Assembly: GCF_000524195.1 (NCBI RefSeq)
Contig: NW_020170399.1
Coordinates: forward strand, 659,466-723,465
Direction of reading: 5' to 3'
Source of the DNA: Echinococcus granulosus
Lineage: Eukaryota > Platyhelminthes > Cestoda > Cyclophyllidea > Taeniidae
Length of the DNA stretch: 64,000 nt
Shown here: positions 37,101-52,100 of the stretch, piece after piece
How positions within the stretch are numbered: the first letter of the stretch is position 1
Layout of the letters: each line of letters begins with the position of its first letter
Position numbers and translations under genes: made by a program
Notes under the pieces: generated by a model
Seen by the model: only the letters and a program-made list of their open reading frames with translations
Database searches by the model: none
Told to the model about the DNA's origin: nothing

Positions 37101-40100
37101 ATCAAGCGGTTTCTTTCTTTTCAAATCATTGTCAAGCTGTGGCATGAGGGATGGCGTAACAAACTGCGTCTTTGTGTTAACAATGGACGAAAAATGGACA
37201 AAATATCGTCGGCCGATCCGCAGTGCGCACATGGCATCGCATGCCTGAAAAAAACGGTGCATGCTTTTCCTAAAAAGACCCATTAAAAACAAGCGGGGAT
37301 TTTGCTTTAAATGTGTAGAATTTGGGGTATTCCTTCTGCTGGTCAGTTTGGTTTGGCAATCTTTTATTAGGGAAGTCAAATTAGACAAATCTGGTGGTTG
37401 AAAAGGGGAAACGGCATTTATGAGAAGCGTGACGCAACCCCTATCCAACCTAATTTGAAAATCAGCGATTTCACAACTCATTCGCCTGAGACAATGCAGG
37501 CAGGCTTTTCACTAGTAGCTTGTGTTTCTTTTTCACCCTGATCTCATTCTTCTTTTATCCATTTAAACACAATTTTGGAGGCTGGCACTTCTAGCGCTCG
37601 CAAATTTAGTTTTCAGTCTGAACAAGGCCTTTCCACAAGGATTGTTTTGGTTCTTTTTCTCTGAGCAATTTTGAATATCAAGCTGGAGGCGTGTTCCAAT
37701 TGACTGCACCCTTTTACCTCGGGGATCAGGGAAATCATTTCTCTTTTTCGTCGTCGCATTTTCACGTCTTAATTGGAGGGATTTTAGAAAAAAAAAACAG
37801 AAGCAAGGGGAAAGCGTATCTAAGTACCTCGTTCGAAAAATGTCCTAATATAATAGCAACATCTCATTACATTTAAGGTGGGTTTATCAAAGATTTTGAG
37901 GTGTATTTGGTTTCCGATTGACAAACTTACCACCCTTTTGAAAATTTTGGTAGTGGAATAAATTTTCCCATGTATTTTTTACCTGCTCTGTAATTATTTA
38001 AGGCATGGAGACGGTCATTTGAGCGATTTGCAGGTGGGCGTTCAGAGTCGGCTTTCTCATTGCCCTCAACCACCATCTCGGTTCGCACAAACTGATTTCC
38101 ATTTTTTTTTGGTATTTTGGCCAGCGTTATGCAGTCTTGATTTTAAAATCAAAGACGTTCAAATTCTTGTTCACTTTATTTACGAATTTTTGAAGAGTCC
38201 AAGTCCTCCCTCCTGGATCACTGCACACGCGAGTGTTCATTTCACTTTCATTACGTCTTCACGACTTTTGGATAATGTATTCACCATTTGGCCATTCTAC
38301 ATTAACTTGCTTTGCGAAAAACAATTTCCCACCGTAAACGCGACTGAGACAGATATTGCTATAACCATTATGGATCTGTTGAAATGGCAGCAAATGGCGC
38401 GACACCTCAAAAACGTCTGCTGCATTCCATTTGTTTAGCTTCCGGCTAATACAAGTCGGGAGAGGTCATTAATTTAGTGGATTTTGTGTAAAGCAGTGGC
38501 ATTTCTACCAAAATTTTAGCAAATTTTGGTTTTTTCTATAGTATCCATAATCACGCAACCAACTTGAGGTTATCTTTTCAGTGAGAGAAAGTACTATGGC
38601 AAGGAAGTCCTTGATTCACACCTGACCTAATCGCATTGTCCCTTTAGGGAGGTGCTGCCAAAAGGTAAATAACCCAGCTTCTGAAAAAAAGCAAAATTTA
38701 TATCGCTACACCTGATGCAGAAACTGAGGGCGGGGGTTCACCAAGTTTGGGCCGAGCATGTGCTCTTGTTGACAGATGGACGTAGGCTATTTACGAGAGC
38801 ATCTCGATGTTTCTTCAGGTGAAGTATTCAACAGTAGTGCAGTTTCAGTTTCAAGAACTCCTTTCAATCGCTTCTCTTAAAGTGTCGGTGAATTTGAAGG
38901 ACGTGAAATTAGTTCTAAATGCGAAAGGGGATTTGTTTAACGAATATAGAGGAATAAATAAGCAGTGCCGTGATGCGCTCTACGCTGCTTGTTCAAGCAG
39001 TAAAAGATTCTTCTTCCGCCGTAACAATCATACATGATATTTTTACACTACTCCGTTAAGGAAGGCTCATAATAATGCTCCCTTCCCCGTCTCTCACTAA
39101 ATATTCCCCTAGGCGAGAGGTAGACCTGTTCCTACTTCCATACTCGAGACGAGGGAAATTTAATTCGGGTTTAACGCGTTATTAAATGTGGCTTAGTAAG
39201 AGCAGATAAATGTTCCCTCGGTTGTAACTGTAGGCAATAAATCTTGCCAAAGTGCGTTGAACGTGGTTTTATGGAGTTCAACCAGGGTTTTCCGATGGAG
39301 AGTAGCGCGGTCAAAAATTGGTCATTTAACTTGGTGGAGGGAATCATACTTCTGATTAATCTTCCAAAAAGTGGAAGCAAACCGAAGCAGTGGGGAAGTG
39401 GGATGAAAATAACCGTCTTGGGCGTGGTTACTCCATGTTAGATGCTGGAGGACTTACCTGCTTGACTTATGCTTTCTCTTTCGGCATCCGAAAATTGTGC
39501 TTGGACGTTTGAGCTCGATGAACTCCAGTGATAAGACGCACTCAACACAACGCTGAGGGATTTTGAAGGGCCAGATCGTAAATTGCTGTTCCTAATCCGT
39601 TGCTAATGCCTTCACTTGTATGAGAGTGGTCCTTTATATGCCGATTTCTTAAGTGAATTTTCAAAATTTCATTAAATTCACATGGGCAATTTTATGGAGT
39701 CATCAGATTATTTTGCCAACAGCCGGAAGCTACATCTTCATCTAGCCACGCACGAGGAGGCCACTTCTGTGAGCACAGGCTCGGAAGCTTTCGTTTTTAA
39801 ATTATTATTCAAGACGAGGCAGCATAGTACCCCGGGTGCTTCTTTACTTCTCATACCGTAACAAATTTTATAGGAGTGGCAAGTGAGTCACCAATTGGAT
39901 GTTACGGACGAAGATTGCGTTTTCTACTCAAGCCTTGCGATGCTCCCGCTTCTACTTCCCACTGATTTCACGGTGTCCTCCTACCTCGCATTCGTGTCGA
40001 AGGTGTTTTGTATTATCCCATTCAAGGGTGAACGGGATGACTGTTTCGTTTTGTTTTCTTTGGTACAAGTGGTTCTTTTATCCCCCATGCGTGCACCTCA

Positions 40101-43100
40101 TTGTCGTCACTACGAGAAGGTGGTGGTGATTGGCGTGAGAAACCCTACGAAACAACCACATTGTAGGCTTGTCTGCTTGTGACAGTGACTTGTGGAAGTT
40201 TACGAGATTTCTAATTAGATTAATTGCGGATTCATAGTGCCCGGTTTTACGACAGCGGGAACTCAAGCCGTGCTTTACGGAAGAGCGTGATCAAAATTGT
40301 TTGTGGCTCAGTAGTCTTCGTTTTAGTGATGACCGCTTCTAACTGAGTACATAGTTAGAAACAACATTTATCAACACACCTATATGAGGTAATTTCAGAG
40401 GAATTCGTTTTCTTATACAACTTTTCTGTAAAAACCACCTCATTGGGAAAAGTCCCGGATCGAAGAACTGATATTTTTGTGTGAGATAATGGTAAAGTGT
40501 CCTTCTCTTTCTGTTGCCTGTGCACAAATGGATAGTTGCTGTTACCCGTATCTTAGCCTACTTGAGAATAATATCTACCATTTTCCTAAAAGCATGGTAC
40601 CATCCCTAAAAGGCGATGTACCTCGTTGGACTTTTTCAACCATTATCGGTAATTTGGGCTGCAAGGGGTTTTTCCAAACAAGCAAGCTATCATCATTGGT
40701 AGTTGAACGCTAAATGAAGAATGAAACAATCCTCTTTTTCTCATACACAACCAAAATAGAACGACATTGGACCGCGTTCAGCCTCCGTAGGTCGACCAAC
40801 GATTAATGGGTCACCTCAACGCATCGTCACATCCTGCGATGCCGAGGAGGTGATTCTCCGCCGCCCAACCACCAATGGAGCCTGCACAGCGTCCACACCC
40901 GCTCGCCAACGTCCACAGACCACAACTTCAAGTGCAAAGGACGCTCCCAGCTTCTACACTTCCTCCGCTGTCACGCCAGCCGAGCCGAGTTCAAATCATC
41001 GACACTCGACTTGTACTTTGCAACAACTTAACGATGCGCTCTTGTCAGCCGGTGAGGAGGCAAATGAGATGAAAGTCAGCGACAAAACTATGGTGAATGA
41101 GAATGAGGAGGTAGATGAAGAGGAAGAAACAGCGTCGGGCACGCTGGATGATGAGACCTCGGATGATGGCGTACTCTCCGATGAGCGCAGACTCTCAAAT
41201 GGTGGTGGCGGAAACGCTCTCAGTGGCAGTGACGAACTGGGTCGACCGGCTCTCTCCAGTGTTCTCACTCGCGAGCATCGATGTGAGTCTGCAGCGTGTA
41301 TTCTAGTAAAAGACGGGTTCGGTATCGCCATTTATAACCTCCCTTAAATTGCCACTTTTTCCCATGAAGTGTACCACCCCAATAAATGGGAAAACGCCTT
41401 CGCGTGAGGTAGTTAAAAGGGGTAATGATCTCTTACTGGCTTCCCCCAGTTAAGAATTTATAAGTATCAAATGCCGAAAAGTGGTTACTCGACCTATCTA
41501 GCATCCATGTTCCTTACTTCAGCACCCATTTCTGTTCCGGACGATGCCGTTGTATAATCGCTTACCTTTTTTCACGTACTATTGGAAAAGTAACTGCTGA
41601 CATTGCTTATGTTCATCGGTGCTAGTTTCGCTGGGCTGTTGATAAATTCATGATGAATAGCTGCCGCTACTCCATGCAAAAGATTCTCGTATTCTAATGC
41701 TTTGGAATAGCCAAAGCGTTTTCCGTTTTAAGCCTCCACGTTTCCCGTTTTAAGCCTCCACGTTTCCACTGGCGTATTTATTCAACTCAAATTCCTACTT
41801 TTGGTAATTTCGCGCAGTCTGGATAAGTCTTCTTAATGCTGAGATTGTAGCGACTTTTACGACTTCGCTGCGAGAACTCAGTTTTTGGATTTCGATGTGT
41901 TTTTCAACCACGTACTGGATGACGCCTTAACTCAAAACAATGAATTTTGTCCCAAATATAAATGCTTGAGATGTATATTGCTGGCTACACTTTTCTGTGA
42001 TAAGTTTATCGTGGTCTCGTAGATGTCGAGCGCTTAAAATAGTTTTATAATGTCGATGCCGAAGTTACCGGCTATGGTATCTAAACGAGAGTGCATGGAA
42101 TGGCTTAACTTGCGTCAAGATGTTTTAGAAAGACTAAACCGGTTCAGAGACGCACTCCTTGCACTTCGTTGCAGCAATTGGACCTCACGTTCCAACAATC
42201 TTCCGACTTTCCATTTGAGACTTTGTGAAATAACACTTGGTTCCCTCAAGAATGAATCAAATTATGAAGGCACACAAAGCCTAATTGTCTCTCGAAAGAC
42301 GACAGTTTCATGGCGCTTTTCACGATCTAATTTGCCCTATTTTCCTCCTATTTTCTGTTTGCGGCGGTGTACAGCTCCCAACCTGTCGCGTAGTCATTCA
42401 TGCATTGCGCCAGTGCGTCGAATGCCCGTCTGCGTGCGTCGTTGCTGGAACCGGTCTGCTCCACTTACCGGCTATATGTTTCTCGTGATCTCTAGATGCT
42501 CCTCCTGGTTCGCTCGTGTTGTAGCAATTCACCCGAAAGCTTCGCACAGATCAGTGTCAGGTCCCAACTTTAATTTAGAATGAAATGTGGGTACACTTAT
42601 GTGGGAATCTCGGTCTTTCCCTATGTTATTCAAGTATATTTTCAAAAAGGAGGAGACTGCGTCATCTTGTCGTCAGGGGAATATGTAGTGTCATAAATTG
42701 TGAGGTCTGCAAGCCATTCCAGGTGAATCTCAACGCCATTGTACATTACTTTAGACAGTGATTAAATTACTTGGATGGCATACTTGAGGTGCTAGTGAAA
42801 AGGAAGAAAGGCCTTTTTAATTTTTAAAGCGAGAAATTTTGTTGAGATTTGTTTCCGCTGTGAGTCATCGTGTGTCCATGGTGCGAAGAGAATGGCATAA
42901 ATTTAGGTTGGAAATGCCTCCAAATGGGGTATGGGTTACCTTAAGCTTCACTCATTTGGACCTTTTTCTGCATCTCTGCAGGGTGTGTCGACCATCCATC
43001 ACACTTAAAGTCTAGCTACACCTTTCGTGAGGTAGAATTCGGCAGATTGGCTCCTTTTTTCAACCTGCCTACTTGTAGATATAAAACCCATATTTAGAAT

Positions 43101-46100
43101 AGCAGACTAAATCGTCGTTCTTCGGTTCTCAAGGTGATCTTGTTTATGATGTCTATATCGCCGTCGGTTCGTGTTTACTTTCACCCTGTGGTTTGATTCA
43201 ACTTTTGCTGCATAAATATCTCAACCTACGCTCCATTCATATCAACCGGTGTCTAGACGCAATAACGCTTTTTAGATCATTTCGGAACAAAGCTTAAGTG
43301 AAAAAAAAATTATTTCCTCCGCCACACCGTCAGAAGTCGTTCGACGTGATATTTCGGAGAGTACAGTTGACTAAGCTTCTCAAAGTAACGGATACCTAGT
43401 CCGCGTTTGTTGCCTTGGCTCCGTTTTCAAGGGAAGGTGTTATTCGCTTCAGCATTTCAGCTGAAACTCGGCATTGCCGTAAATCATTCTACTGTCATTC
43501 CTCGTCTCAGGCCGATTTCTCGGTCGTATCAGTGATCTTGAGTTTATTAACTACGTGTCAAATTGTCACACGCTCCTTAGGCCATACGTAAGCATTTATG
43601 ACTTGATTTATCGTTAGTTTAGCTCTGATGGAGGTGCCCTTTTTCACGTCCACTTGGTCTTTGTCCATTAAGTCGTCGCTAATTTATGGTCGTGTAGATG
43701 ATTTCCCTCTTACCAATAAATGACGAGCCCTGTAATCTAGGGGGGGAAGAATACTACACAATATTATTCAAGGAAAAGTTACCCGACTTAACGTTAGCGA
43801 TGGATGGTCAGGTTATTTGACAAAATAATTAGACGTCTCCTGCGGAATGTTACTTATGTGCCTCCGCACGTCATAACATATTCTCTAGCTTATCATAATT
43901 TAGCTACATTTATCCCTATGGTGCATTGAGACTTCCTTCTAGACTAGAAGGGTCACAATGCTAAGCTAGAAGACGTATTATTGGTGTAGAGGAGGATCAA
44001 GAGGTTAACTGGCATGACCCGGTGGCCAAGCCTCCCAGCGAAAATACAAAAACCGAGACTTAAGTACCTGCTTAAGCAAAACCGAGAGTTAAACAAGTAA
44101 AGTGTTTAGAAGCCCCTCTCCTTTTTTGAGCGTCCTCTCCGGCGCTCCTCTTGATCAATCTTCTACATCCACCATCACAACGTAATCGCTGCTGTAAGAC
44201 AAAGCACCCACGAACCAACCGTGCGTAAAACCGAGAAGGTATCTGACTGCAACGTCACTGCTATCTCTTGACATTTCCGCTGGCTCTGGAGTGTTGTCCT
44301 TTTTAAGAGCTGCGTTGGGGGAAAGAGCAATATGCATGCCATCAAGTATGTCCATCACCAGTTGTAAGAATACTGGCGTTATCTCCATCAGTTGTAGTGT
44401 CTGCCTATGGCCTTCAAATAAGTCTCCACCACTTGGCTATGTGGCGCATTTGCATCTAGACCAGCGAATCTGATTTTCAAAATGCAAATTAGACATTTTT
44501 TGTGTCTCATAGGCATCGTACCATTCGCAACCTGACCGATCCCACATTCAAATATGAGACAGTCATAATGTTTTCTGCTTCAATTTTAGCAATATTTAAT
44601 CACACCTTCCCTGTGGAAGCCGTTCACTTGTCACGGCAATCATCCAAGAGCGTAGACTGACCGCAAGCTCATTACTTTTTGGTGGGTAACAAGATAGCAT
44701 CCTCAATCAAAATGTCTCTCCCCAAATCCATCACTTCTCTGTCATCACAAGTGCGGTGGACAGCCCCGTAATGAACGTTTCCAGATGGTTCATGGCTAGT
44801 ATCGCTTCAATTGTTAATGCCTTTCCTTCATCACACGGGACTGAGGTAGTTGCCGAAGGTAGACGTCACAAATTCTCCCAACCACAGTATATGCTCTTCT
44901 TCCGTCACGTTAAGATTTATCATTCAGTAATAGAATTGGGCTCGCTTTCCGCTGTCACCAATATTGCGCGTCGAGACTTCCCTGAAGATGAAAGAAGAAA
45001 TAACATCCAAGCAGAATATTAACTATCGACGTACAGATAGGATGAGTTAATCACCTATTTTAAAGTGGTTTGGGTGATACAGTTCCATCCTCACTCAGCA
45101 TGTCCCTTCATTTAGCCCTCTCACGCGGCGGTGATCCACAGACAATGCTCTATCCGGATCAGTCACTCCCTCCGCCCGTGTACACCAACTTGAATAAGCT
45201 GACATATGCTGCCCATCGCAAATTCTACATGTCCTCGACTATGCCGTCGAACGCTCCCGACGTTGATGCAGACGCGATGGCATGGCAACCCATAGATGAA
45301 GGGGACAATCTCTCCATTGCATCCGCACCGCACGTTCAGCCCGATCAGAAGGTGACGAACGGGAGCGTCTACTCGGTGCCGGGTTCGCCCCACCGACCCT
45401 CCCTCTCCACCTCTTCCTCCAACTCCCGACCCCGTGGCAGTTCCACGGGTGTGGAGGACCCTTTCTCCGTCGAGATGGACGAACTCGATCGCATGGTCAC
45501 TGGTGAGTGCTCTATAACTGCACGTTTATGTTGCAGTGGTTGAGCTCTTATAATAACCGAGGGACGTGGTGTTTTTTTTTAGAAAGGAATGTGGAACGGA
45601 AGTTCAGTTTAAGCAAATAAAATTAGCCTACTAAGGCAGACCATGTTTTCTTAAAAAAAAATTCCCGATGCGAAGTGGTTTAGGTAGCGAATGCCGAAAG
45701 GCCACTACAAATCAAAGTCAAATATTCTACTTGTAATTTAAATTTTCTCCCTCCTTGAAGGATCAAAAGGGATTGGGGCAGCTGTAATCAATGTTACCGT
45801 CTGCTTGGAAGAAGAGTTTTTCGAATGCAGCAGCATCTGTCGCCTCGAAAACATTAAAATCGTTTAAAAGACTCGACCGGGATAAGAGCTAGGCTGGAAG
45901 AAGGCGAAGCAAATCTGAATCTTCTGATGGCGTTCGCATTTACCATCTTTAAACTGAAGACTCACATGCCACTCCCATCTGATTTATTTACTTCCAAACA
46001 AGGGCTGTGTGTTTTTTATGTGAATTAGCGCAGGTCAGTTCGCTATATTTACGTGTCCCTTCATCTTTTTAAACTGACATTTCATTGATGGCTACATCTG

Positions 46101-49100
46101 TCAAACTTGTCGGGCGATATCCTAACACGTCCTCTCTGTTTGCCAGCCTCTGATTGAACCGAACAGCCCTATATTGCCCACCTCTTTTTAGCTAATTATC
46201 AACGATCAAGGTCAACGCGAAGTGACCCATAAATTTCGTCAAGGGTAACACCGTATTGACCCAAATGGCATTGGATCCACTCCAAGCTGTCTTAATCCGT
46301 GTGTATGATGGGGCAGTCCCACTGCTGTGAGGTGTGAGGAAGAAGAAGTCACGTACATTCATGTTCTCTCACGACTTCGGCTTCTGCAGGAAATGCCGGA
46401 ATTGACCATACGATTGTTGCAGCCAATTTCTTGAATTTTCTCCTGCGTCGCCTTTCCTTTGAGACGTAGCGTAGTCTGTGGTTAGTAGTGCTTGCTGAAA
46501 ATATTGCCTCCCTCCCTCTCCAAAGTCCCGTGCTACAAACTACTTCTTCCTCACAGATGCAGTGACTCACGTGATGCTCGAGCGTTAGTCTATCCAAAGG
46601 AGAAAAGCTGATTCGCCCCACACGCCTCGTCCACTCACTGTACAATTTATTTTAACATTTCTTAAAGTAGTACGACCAAACAGATCACCAATTTTTTGTT
46701 TATGACCCAACAACGCCATCAAAGTGACGGTTATTTTGAAGATGCAAGTTTTCCATTCTCACCACTCACTCATTCACTGCCTGTCGGTGCAGGTGAAGGA
46801 GAGTCTTGGAATCTCTATATCCACGTGAGACTTGTTACCATGTCTTTGAATCCGCATAAGTATGCACGTCAAACTCTCTCCGCCTGAGTGGTCAAATACA
46901 AGAGTGATACTAGTAGAGGAGTCAGGATGTTCACCTACTCCTTCGCGATTAGTGCGGCCTTTGGATTTACTTGAGAAGGTCGCTTGCTTTTGCGCTAGCT
47001 GATGCGGAGGCTCTTGAAGTCTCTTAATTGGCAGCATTCCAAAATACGTTGGTAGTGAATCATCTAAGTACCCGGTCTCTGTGTACAATTTCGGTTGCTA
47101 GAGCTCATTCGTTCCTCATAAAAATTCATTAGTTCCTTTTATAATTCCCCCTTCTTCTTCTCAAAACTATCGTGAATTGTTACTCTACCTGAAAGCGAGG
47201 TGATAAGCATTTTTGACGGTTAAAATTCTCCTCTTCCTCTTGAGAAGTGAAACGACGACGGTAGTTTATCGGGCCCCGCCTTCTAGTGACGTAGATTCCA
47301 AAAACCTAACCCAGCATCTAGTAAAGGAAAAAAAACTGTTTAATGTGAACACTTTCAACCGAGATCTAGTGCCACGTCGCAGTTTTAAGTTCCAGCTCCA
47401 GACTGAACGTTATCAGTAGACCACTATCTGCACCACCGCAACTGTGTTTTTGTCCCACATCGTGTTGGGTGGCTAATTCGATCTCTCTCCACCATTCTCA
47501 AGATAACGAACCAGACAAATTGCTTGCAAAAGTTTTAATACACTGATAAAACACGAGATCTTGCAGTCCAGTCCTGTCTCACAAGTATCCTGCATACCTT
47601 CTCTCAGTCTTTTTCATTTGGCTTGTGGTAACTGGTATTGCAAGCCGTCCACTTGTTTCCTAAATTGTGCGTAAATTGGCGGAAACGCTGTCGTCGCCGT
47701 TGAAGTTGACAGTGAGGTGTGACTCTCCTGCCAAAGAAAGAAGGAAAAAAAACTTTATAATGACTTACTTCCGCCCTACCTTTCTCTTAAGCCAAGCCTT
47801 CGCCTAATTACCTTTCTCTTTGTCATTTTCCTAACCGGTTTTTCAAGGCCCTTTAATTACGCAGCTCCATCCAACCCACCACCACCACCTTTGTTAGGCT
47901 CCGAGAGTGGTAGACTTGGCAAAAACTGTTGGTCCTTAATTTGCTACTATTTATTTAGTAATTTTGCAGCAGAGAAAATGAAGTAAAAGGATCTACGTAT
48001 TTATCGCAGGAATTTTTTGCCTGTGACAACGCCCACCTCTGTCTGGATGAGTGGTGTCGTGTTGCGTTGTTTTAATTCCAAGCCCTCACCTCACCCAGGT
48101 TCTTAGCACAAGCCTAAATCGCACGGCTTGAGCGATTCTAAAACAATACTTGATGAATAAAAGATGAAGGCCTGGCTTTTTAGGCTAGTGAGGTGTTTCT
48201 CACTTGGATGCATATTTCAGTATGGTAAAAGCATTGATACGGAGATGTTTTTCCTCCAAAAAGTACCGTTTAGCAAAATTGGTTAGATAAGCTCTTCACC
48301 AAATCTCCGGCGAGGTGACAGTTTGTCCATTGCATAGAGGGACCCATGACCACATTACTCAGATTATTAGTAATTTTCAGGACTTTCTGTAAAAATCACC
48401 GGTGCTTCCACTCATCTAAGAATACGGTCGTTTAAGAATAGTCTTTTGAGCTATTTATTTTCGAGTTTCCTACCTTTCATCCATGATTAGCGGAACATTT
48501 TTAGACGTTTCCATTCCCATATTTTATAACCGGTCTCAAGGCAAAAATAGTGTTTTGATCTGAGCGGGTAAATGTTATTTTGTTGAGGAAAAAAAACATC
48601 CTGACCGTATGGGTACACCAGGAGCGATTCGCCTGTCCGCCGTCTCGGTCAAACAACCCCGGACCGCGCGCGTACACCATTTCGCCCCACTGGTGTGGAC
48701 ATGGCATTCATTACCTGTCCGGGCAATGCGTCACCTCCTCTGGTAGACGCCCATTTGGCATTACAAACACGTCTCTGGCCTGGAGGCGTTTATGAATTAT
48801 TTATGGCGATCTAGCGTTGAAGACGAATTGTCATTCTGCGAAATGCGTCGATTCTTGGTTATGTATGTGTTGGGCTTTATGGGCTAATGGAATCGTCCAC
48901 ATACCCTTCAAAACATGTCAGTTGGTGGTTGAAAAGTGTAGCTCAAAGTTGTCAGTGAGGTTAGCTGTCAAAAGTGAAAACTCCGTCATTAGCCCCATCG
49001 ACCGCAAGTTTACCTGCAACTTGTGGATCTGCCCTGCTGTGGGATTTGTTTATCCAGTCGTGGGGGCAAGTAAGGTACAGTGCGGGCATTTTGCCCGCTG

Positions 49101-52100
49101 GTGCGTCAGCAACCGCATTATCATTTTTACCAATCTCGGAGTCTGCGCCTTTCGCTTCCTCTACCCAAACTCCTGCTTGTTAAGTCCTGTTTTTTGCTCC
49201 TCTGCGTAACCGTTATGCGGGGGATACTAAAAAGACAATTGTTTACTTTGGGGTGTAGAAAATCCGACGCGTAATCCTAAGAGACATAAGCTGGCCAAGT
49301 TTATTGTCGCAATCCACCATTGCTTGTGTAAAGCGTTAACTACTTGTATTGAGAAACAAGGTGTTAAGTCCTGTTTAAACTGAAGGAGGTAACTTGAAAT
49401 GAAGGAGGCTTTGATTGCTGGGTTCACTTGTTTTTACCCCTCATTCCCATCATCAAGTTGATTTACATGAAGATCTCAATGCAAGATTTTGTCACTCAAC
49501 CCACATGACACATTCATTCCACCAGTGGAGAGCGAATAAGTTGTTTTGTCTTAGGAGAATGTCTAGCTTCGCGGTTGGGAAACTCTTTGTAGTCCTCCGA
49601 GTTTTGTTTTCTGTAAGAAATTCAGCCTTCACAACAAATGCGCCTTGACCCCTAGTAGAAGAATCATGGGTATTGTAGGTACAGCAAGTGCTACCTCCGA
49701 ATGAAGTTTGAAAGGCTAGTTGTGCAATTATTGTCAGTGTCCCACGCTTTCCCACCCTAGCTGATGTGATTTCAGGCTGCTTTCTGGGGGCCCTTTGAAC
49801 TTCGCCTTTGATGCTGAGGCTGATGGACATTTTTTGCACGGACGTGATCTTCTCAAGTGCGGAAGTGTTCCACTTTCTGCACCAGTGATGGTCTCATTGC
49901 CTGCTTTCATGTGCTCCAGTTTTGAGTAAAAAACTGGAATGATTCATCCAGCGACTGAATCAACCATCCATTTGTAGTTTGAGCAGGTGAATTACTTGGT
50001 CCTTCTTCAAGTGGGAACAAATTCAACCCTCTCCAAGTCACGTCATCATAGACTTGAAATATATGGGTACTGGAAGTCTAAAGAATGGTTAACCCTCGAC
50101 CTTTAATGTCCAATTCCTCGGCAAGTAAGTTATTCAGTCGCTGCTTTATTAAATTGCAGCAGAAGGTGGGTTGAATTGCTGCCTGGCATACTGTTACACT
50201 TCTTCCGGAGCAATTTGTACGTCGCAGATGCCGCCGAATGAACTTTTGTTAGGGCGTCTCCTCTTGACATTTTTTTCTGAATGGTCTGCACACATTGCTT
50301 CCCTGAGCGCCTCCTCCATAGCAGCTATCCATTTTATGGACCTCTTTTTTAGAGGTAGTATTGTCGAACAAATTGACCTGCTTTTCCATTGCATCTAGAT
50401 GCAGAGTTCCTGTTGACAATTTTGCCCTGAGCCCATTTAAAGCCTAATCTTCAATAGTTTTAATATTTTATTTTTTTCAAAATACTCTTCTAAACTATGA
50501 CTTTGATTAATTCACAAAACTATCTCTTCACATTTACGCACCAGCCCTGAAAGCAGGTGAGTTTTTGTCCGGATAGAACTTGGTAGATGGAGCGAGGGAG
50601 GTCAGATAGTTTATGCAAATGTATGCGAGTTAATTATGGATGTTTTTTTTGTCTTCTTCTTCACCTATCCCTCCATCCTTCAACGCACTCGTCCATCCAC
50701 CCCATTTTTGCATTTCGGTGCTCTAATACCCATCGGAATTAATTTGCTTCCACACTGCCTGGCCTCGGACTGGTAGAACTGCATTCTCTAAACAGCCACC
50801 ACACCCTGCGCTCGAGCTTGGCTAAATTCACCAATTCAACTAGCAGTTTCTGCACCCTGACCTCGCGTTCAGCGACACACGCCGAGGACTCGGTGTTCTG
50901 TCAGCCCTCTTTCTATCATAACCAGTCCTTTATCGACTTTACGGAGGCGGAGATGGGGAAGGTGGAGAGGGACTTTATTTTGCCCCCTCCACCTGCCCCA
51001 CCCAAGCCGAGACTTCGCGTGGGCTCCGAAGCACCCATCAGGAGCCTCATCAAAAACACGCGCTCCGCTACCTCCCTCGCTGGAAGGTCCTCTCTTCCTC
51101 CTCCTGTACCTTTCAGATCCTCTTCTCTTAGGCGAAACACCAAACACAGGGCTCCCTAGTTTTGCCCCGACTGTCTGTGATGCATTTGTGTGTCCACATG
51201 GACCCATTTCATTCCTCCCTTTCGTGACTTTTGTTACCGCTTCCCTTTTTACAAACCACGCCTGCGCCTTCAGCTTACAGTCGGATGGTTCTTAACCACC
51301 TAATTGTACGCCTGCGCTTTCAAATTTAACAGCGTATACTAGGTTTCAATGTATTAAAATATGATCTGTTTGTTTCTGCACGCTTGTTCTTTTTTGATTC
51401 ATGGAAGCAATTAATCACACTCGTCTTTGACAGCTATGCTTCAAGCACTTTCATTTTTTTCGTACTCTCTTCGAACTGCTAGTTGACGTAATTGCTGTTC
51501 TGGAAAATTACTTCAAGATAGTTGTGTCGACGTTCAAGATTGTTTAATGAGCCATCTCTGTGTGCCGTTTGCTCTGCACTAGAGTTGGAACTGATATACC
51601 AAACGCTGTGACAACTTGGAAGCTTGAAATTCCTCCGTGTCCATTGGTCTTGTAGTGAATAGTTACTTATGGGATTTTTCAATTCACCTTGCGTCCTCAC
51701 AGGCTTTTCCCCGACACCAACTAGTTGAGTAGACCCATTCATCTTTAACCAGGACCTTCTTATACCTCTATTCTACCATCCATCAATGTTTTGCATTTCT
51801 AAGGAGCTAAATTCCTCTTTTGACTGTTTCGTGTCGGTTTCCTCCTTCAAATCAGGTATATATCCTTTTATGCACAAATATCATGTTTAGACATTCGAAC
51901 AGGGACTTGACCCATTATCGCGGAGGAACGGTGAATGTTAGTAACCGCAGCTCAGCTAAGGCGACTTTACATTGATGATTCTTTCCTTCTGAAGGAGCAT
52001 TCACCTCCGGAGATTACGCCTTTAAGATCATTTTAGATGGCTTTGACATTATTCTGGGGCTTTTGCCCTCCGTTTGGATTCCCCATCCCTGTTGTGACTG

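Larger units (their letters stand above)
41283..45082 (+). other. MTSS intron 6, containing an antisense TRIM-like element
   Basis: A 3.8 kb intron. The LTR element at 43915-45022 (minus) ends about 60 nt before the next exon. A 177-codon frame at 42050-42583 is not recognised. Confidence 0.65.

Noticed and set aside
36960..37481. 173-codon open frame on the minus strand inside an MTSS intron
   Set aside because: No domain, signal or family similarity recognised, and a frame of this length is expected about once by chance in 64 kb of this composition. No supporting splice neighbours.
42050..42583. 177-codon plus-strand frame in MTSS intron 6, with an acceptor-like GTGTACAG near 42373
   Set aside because: Residue content (Cys/Arg/Ser-rich) fits no family, and MTSS exons 6 and 7 already join in phase without it.
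44155..44388. 77-codon minus frame ending DYVVMVDVED
   Set aside because: Lies in the interior of TRIM-like element C. The corresponding segments of copies A and B have stops and frame changes, so a translated product is unlikely.
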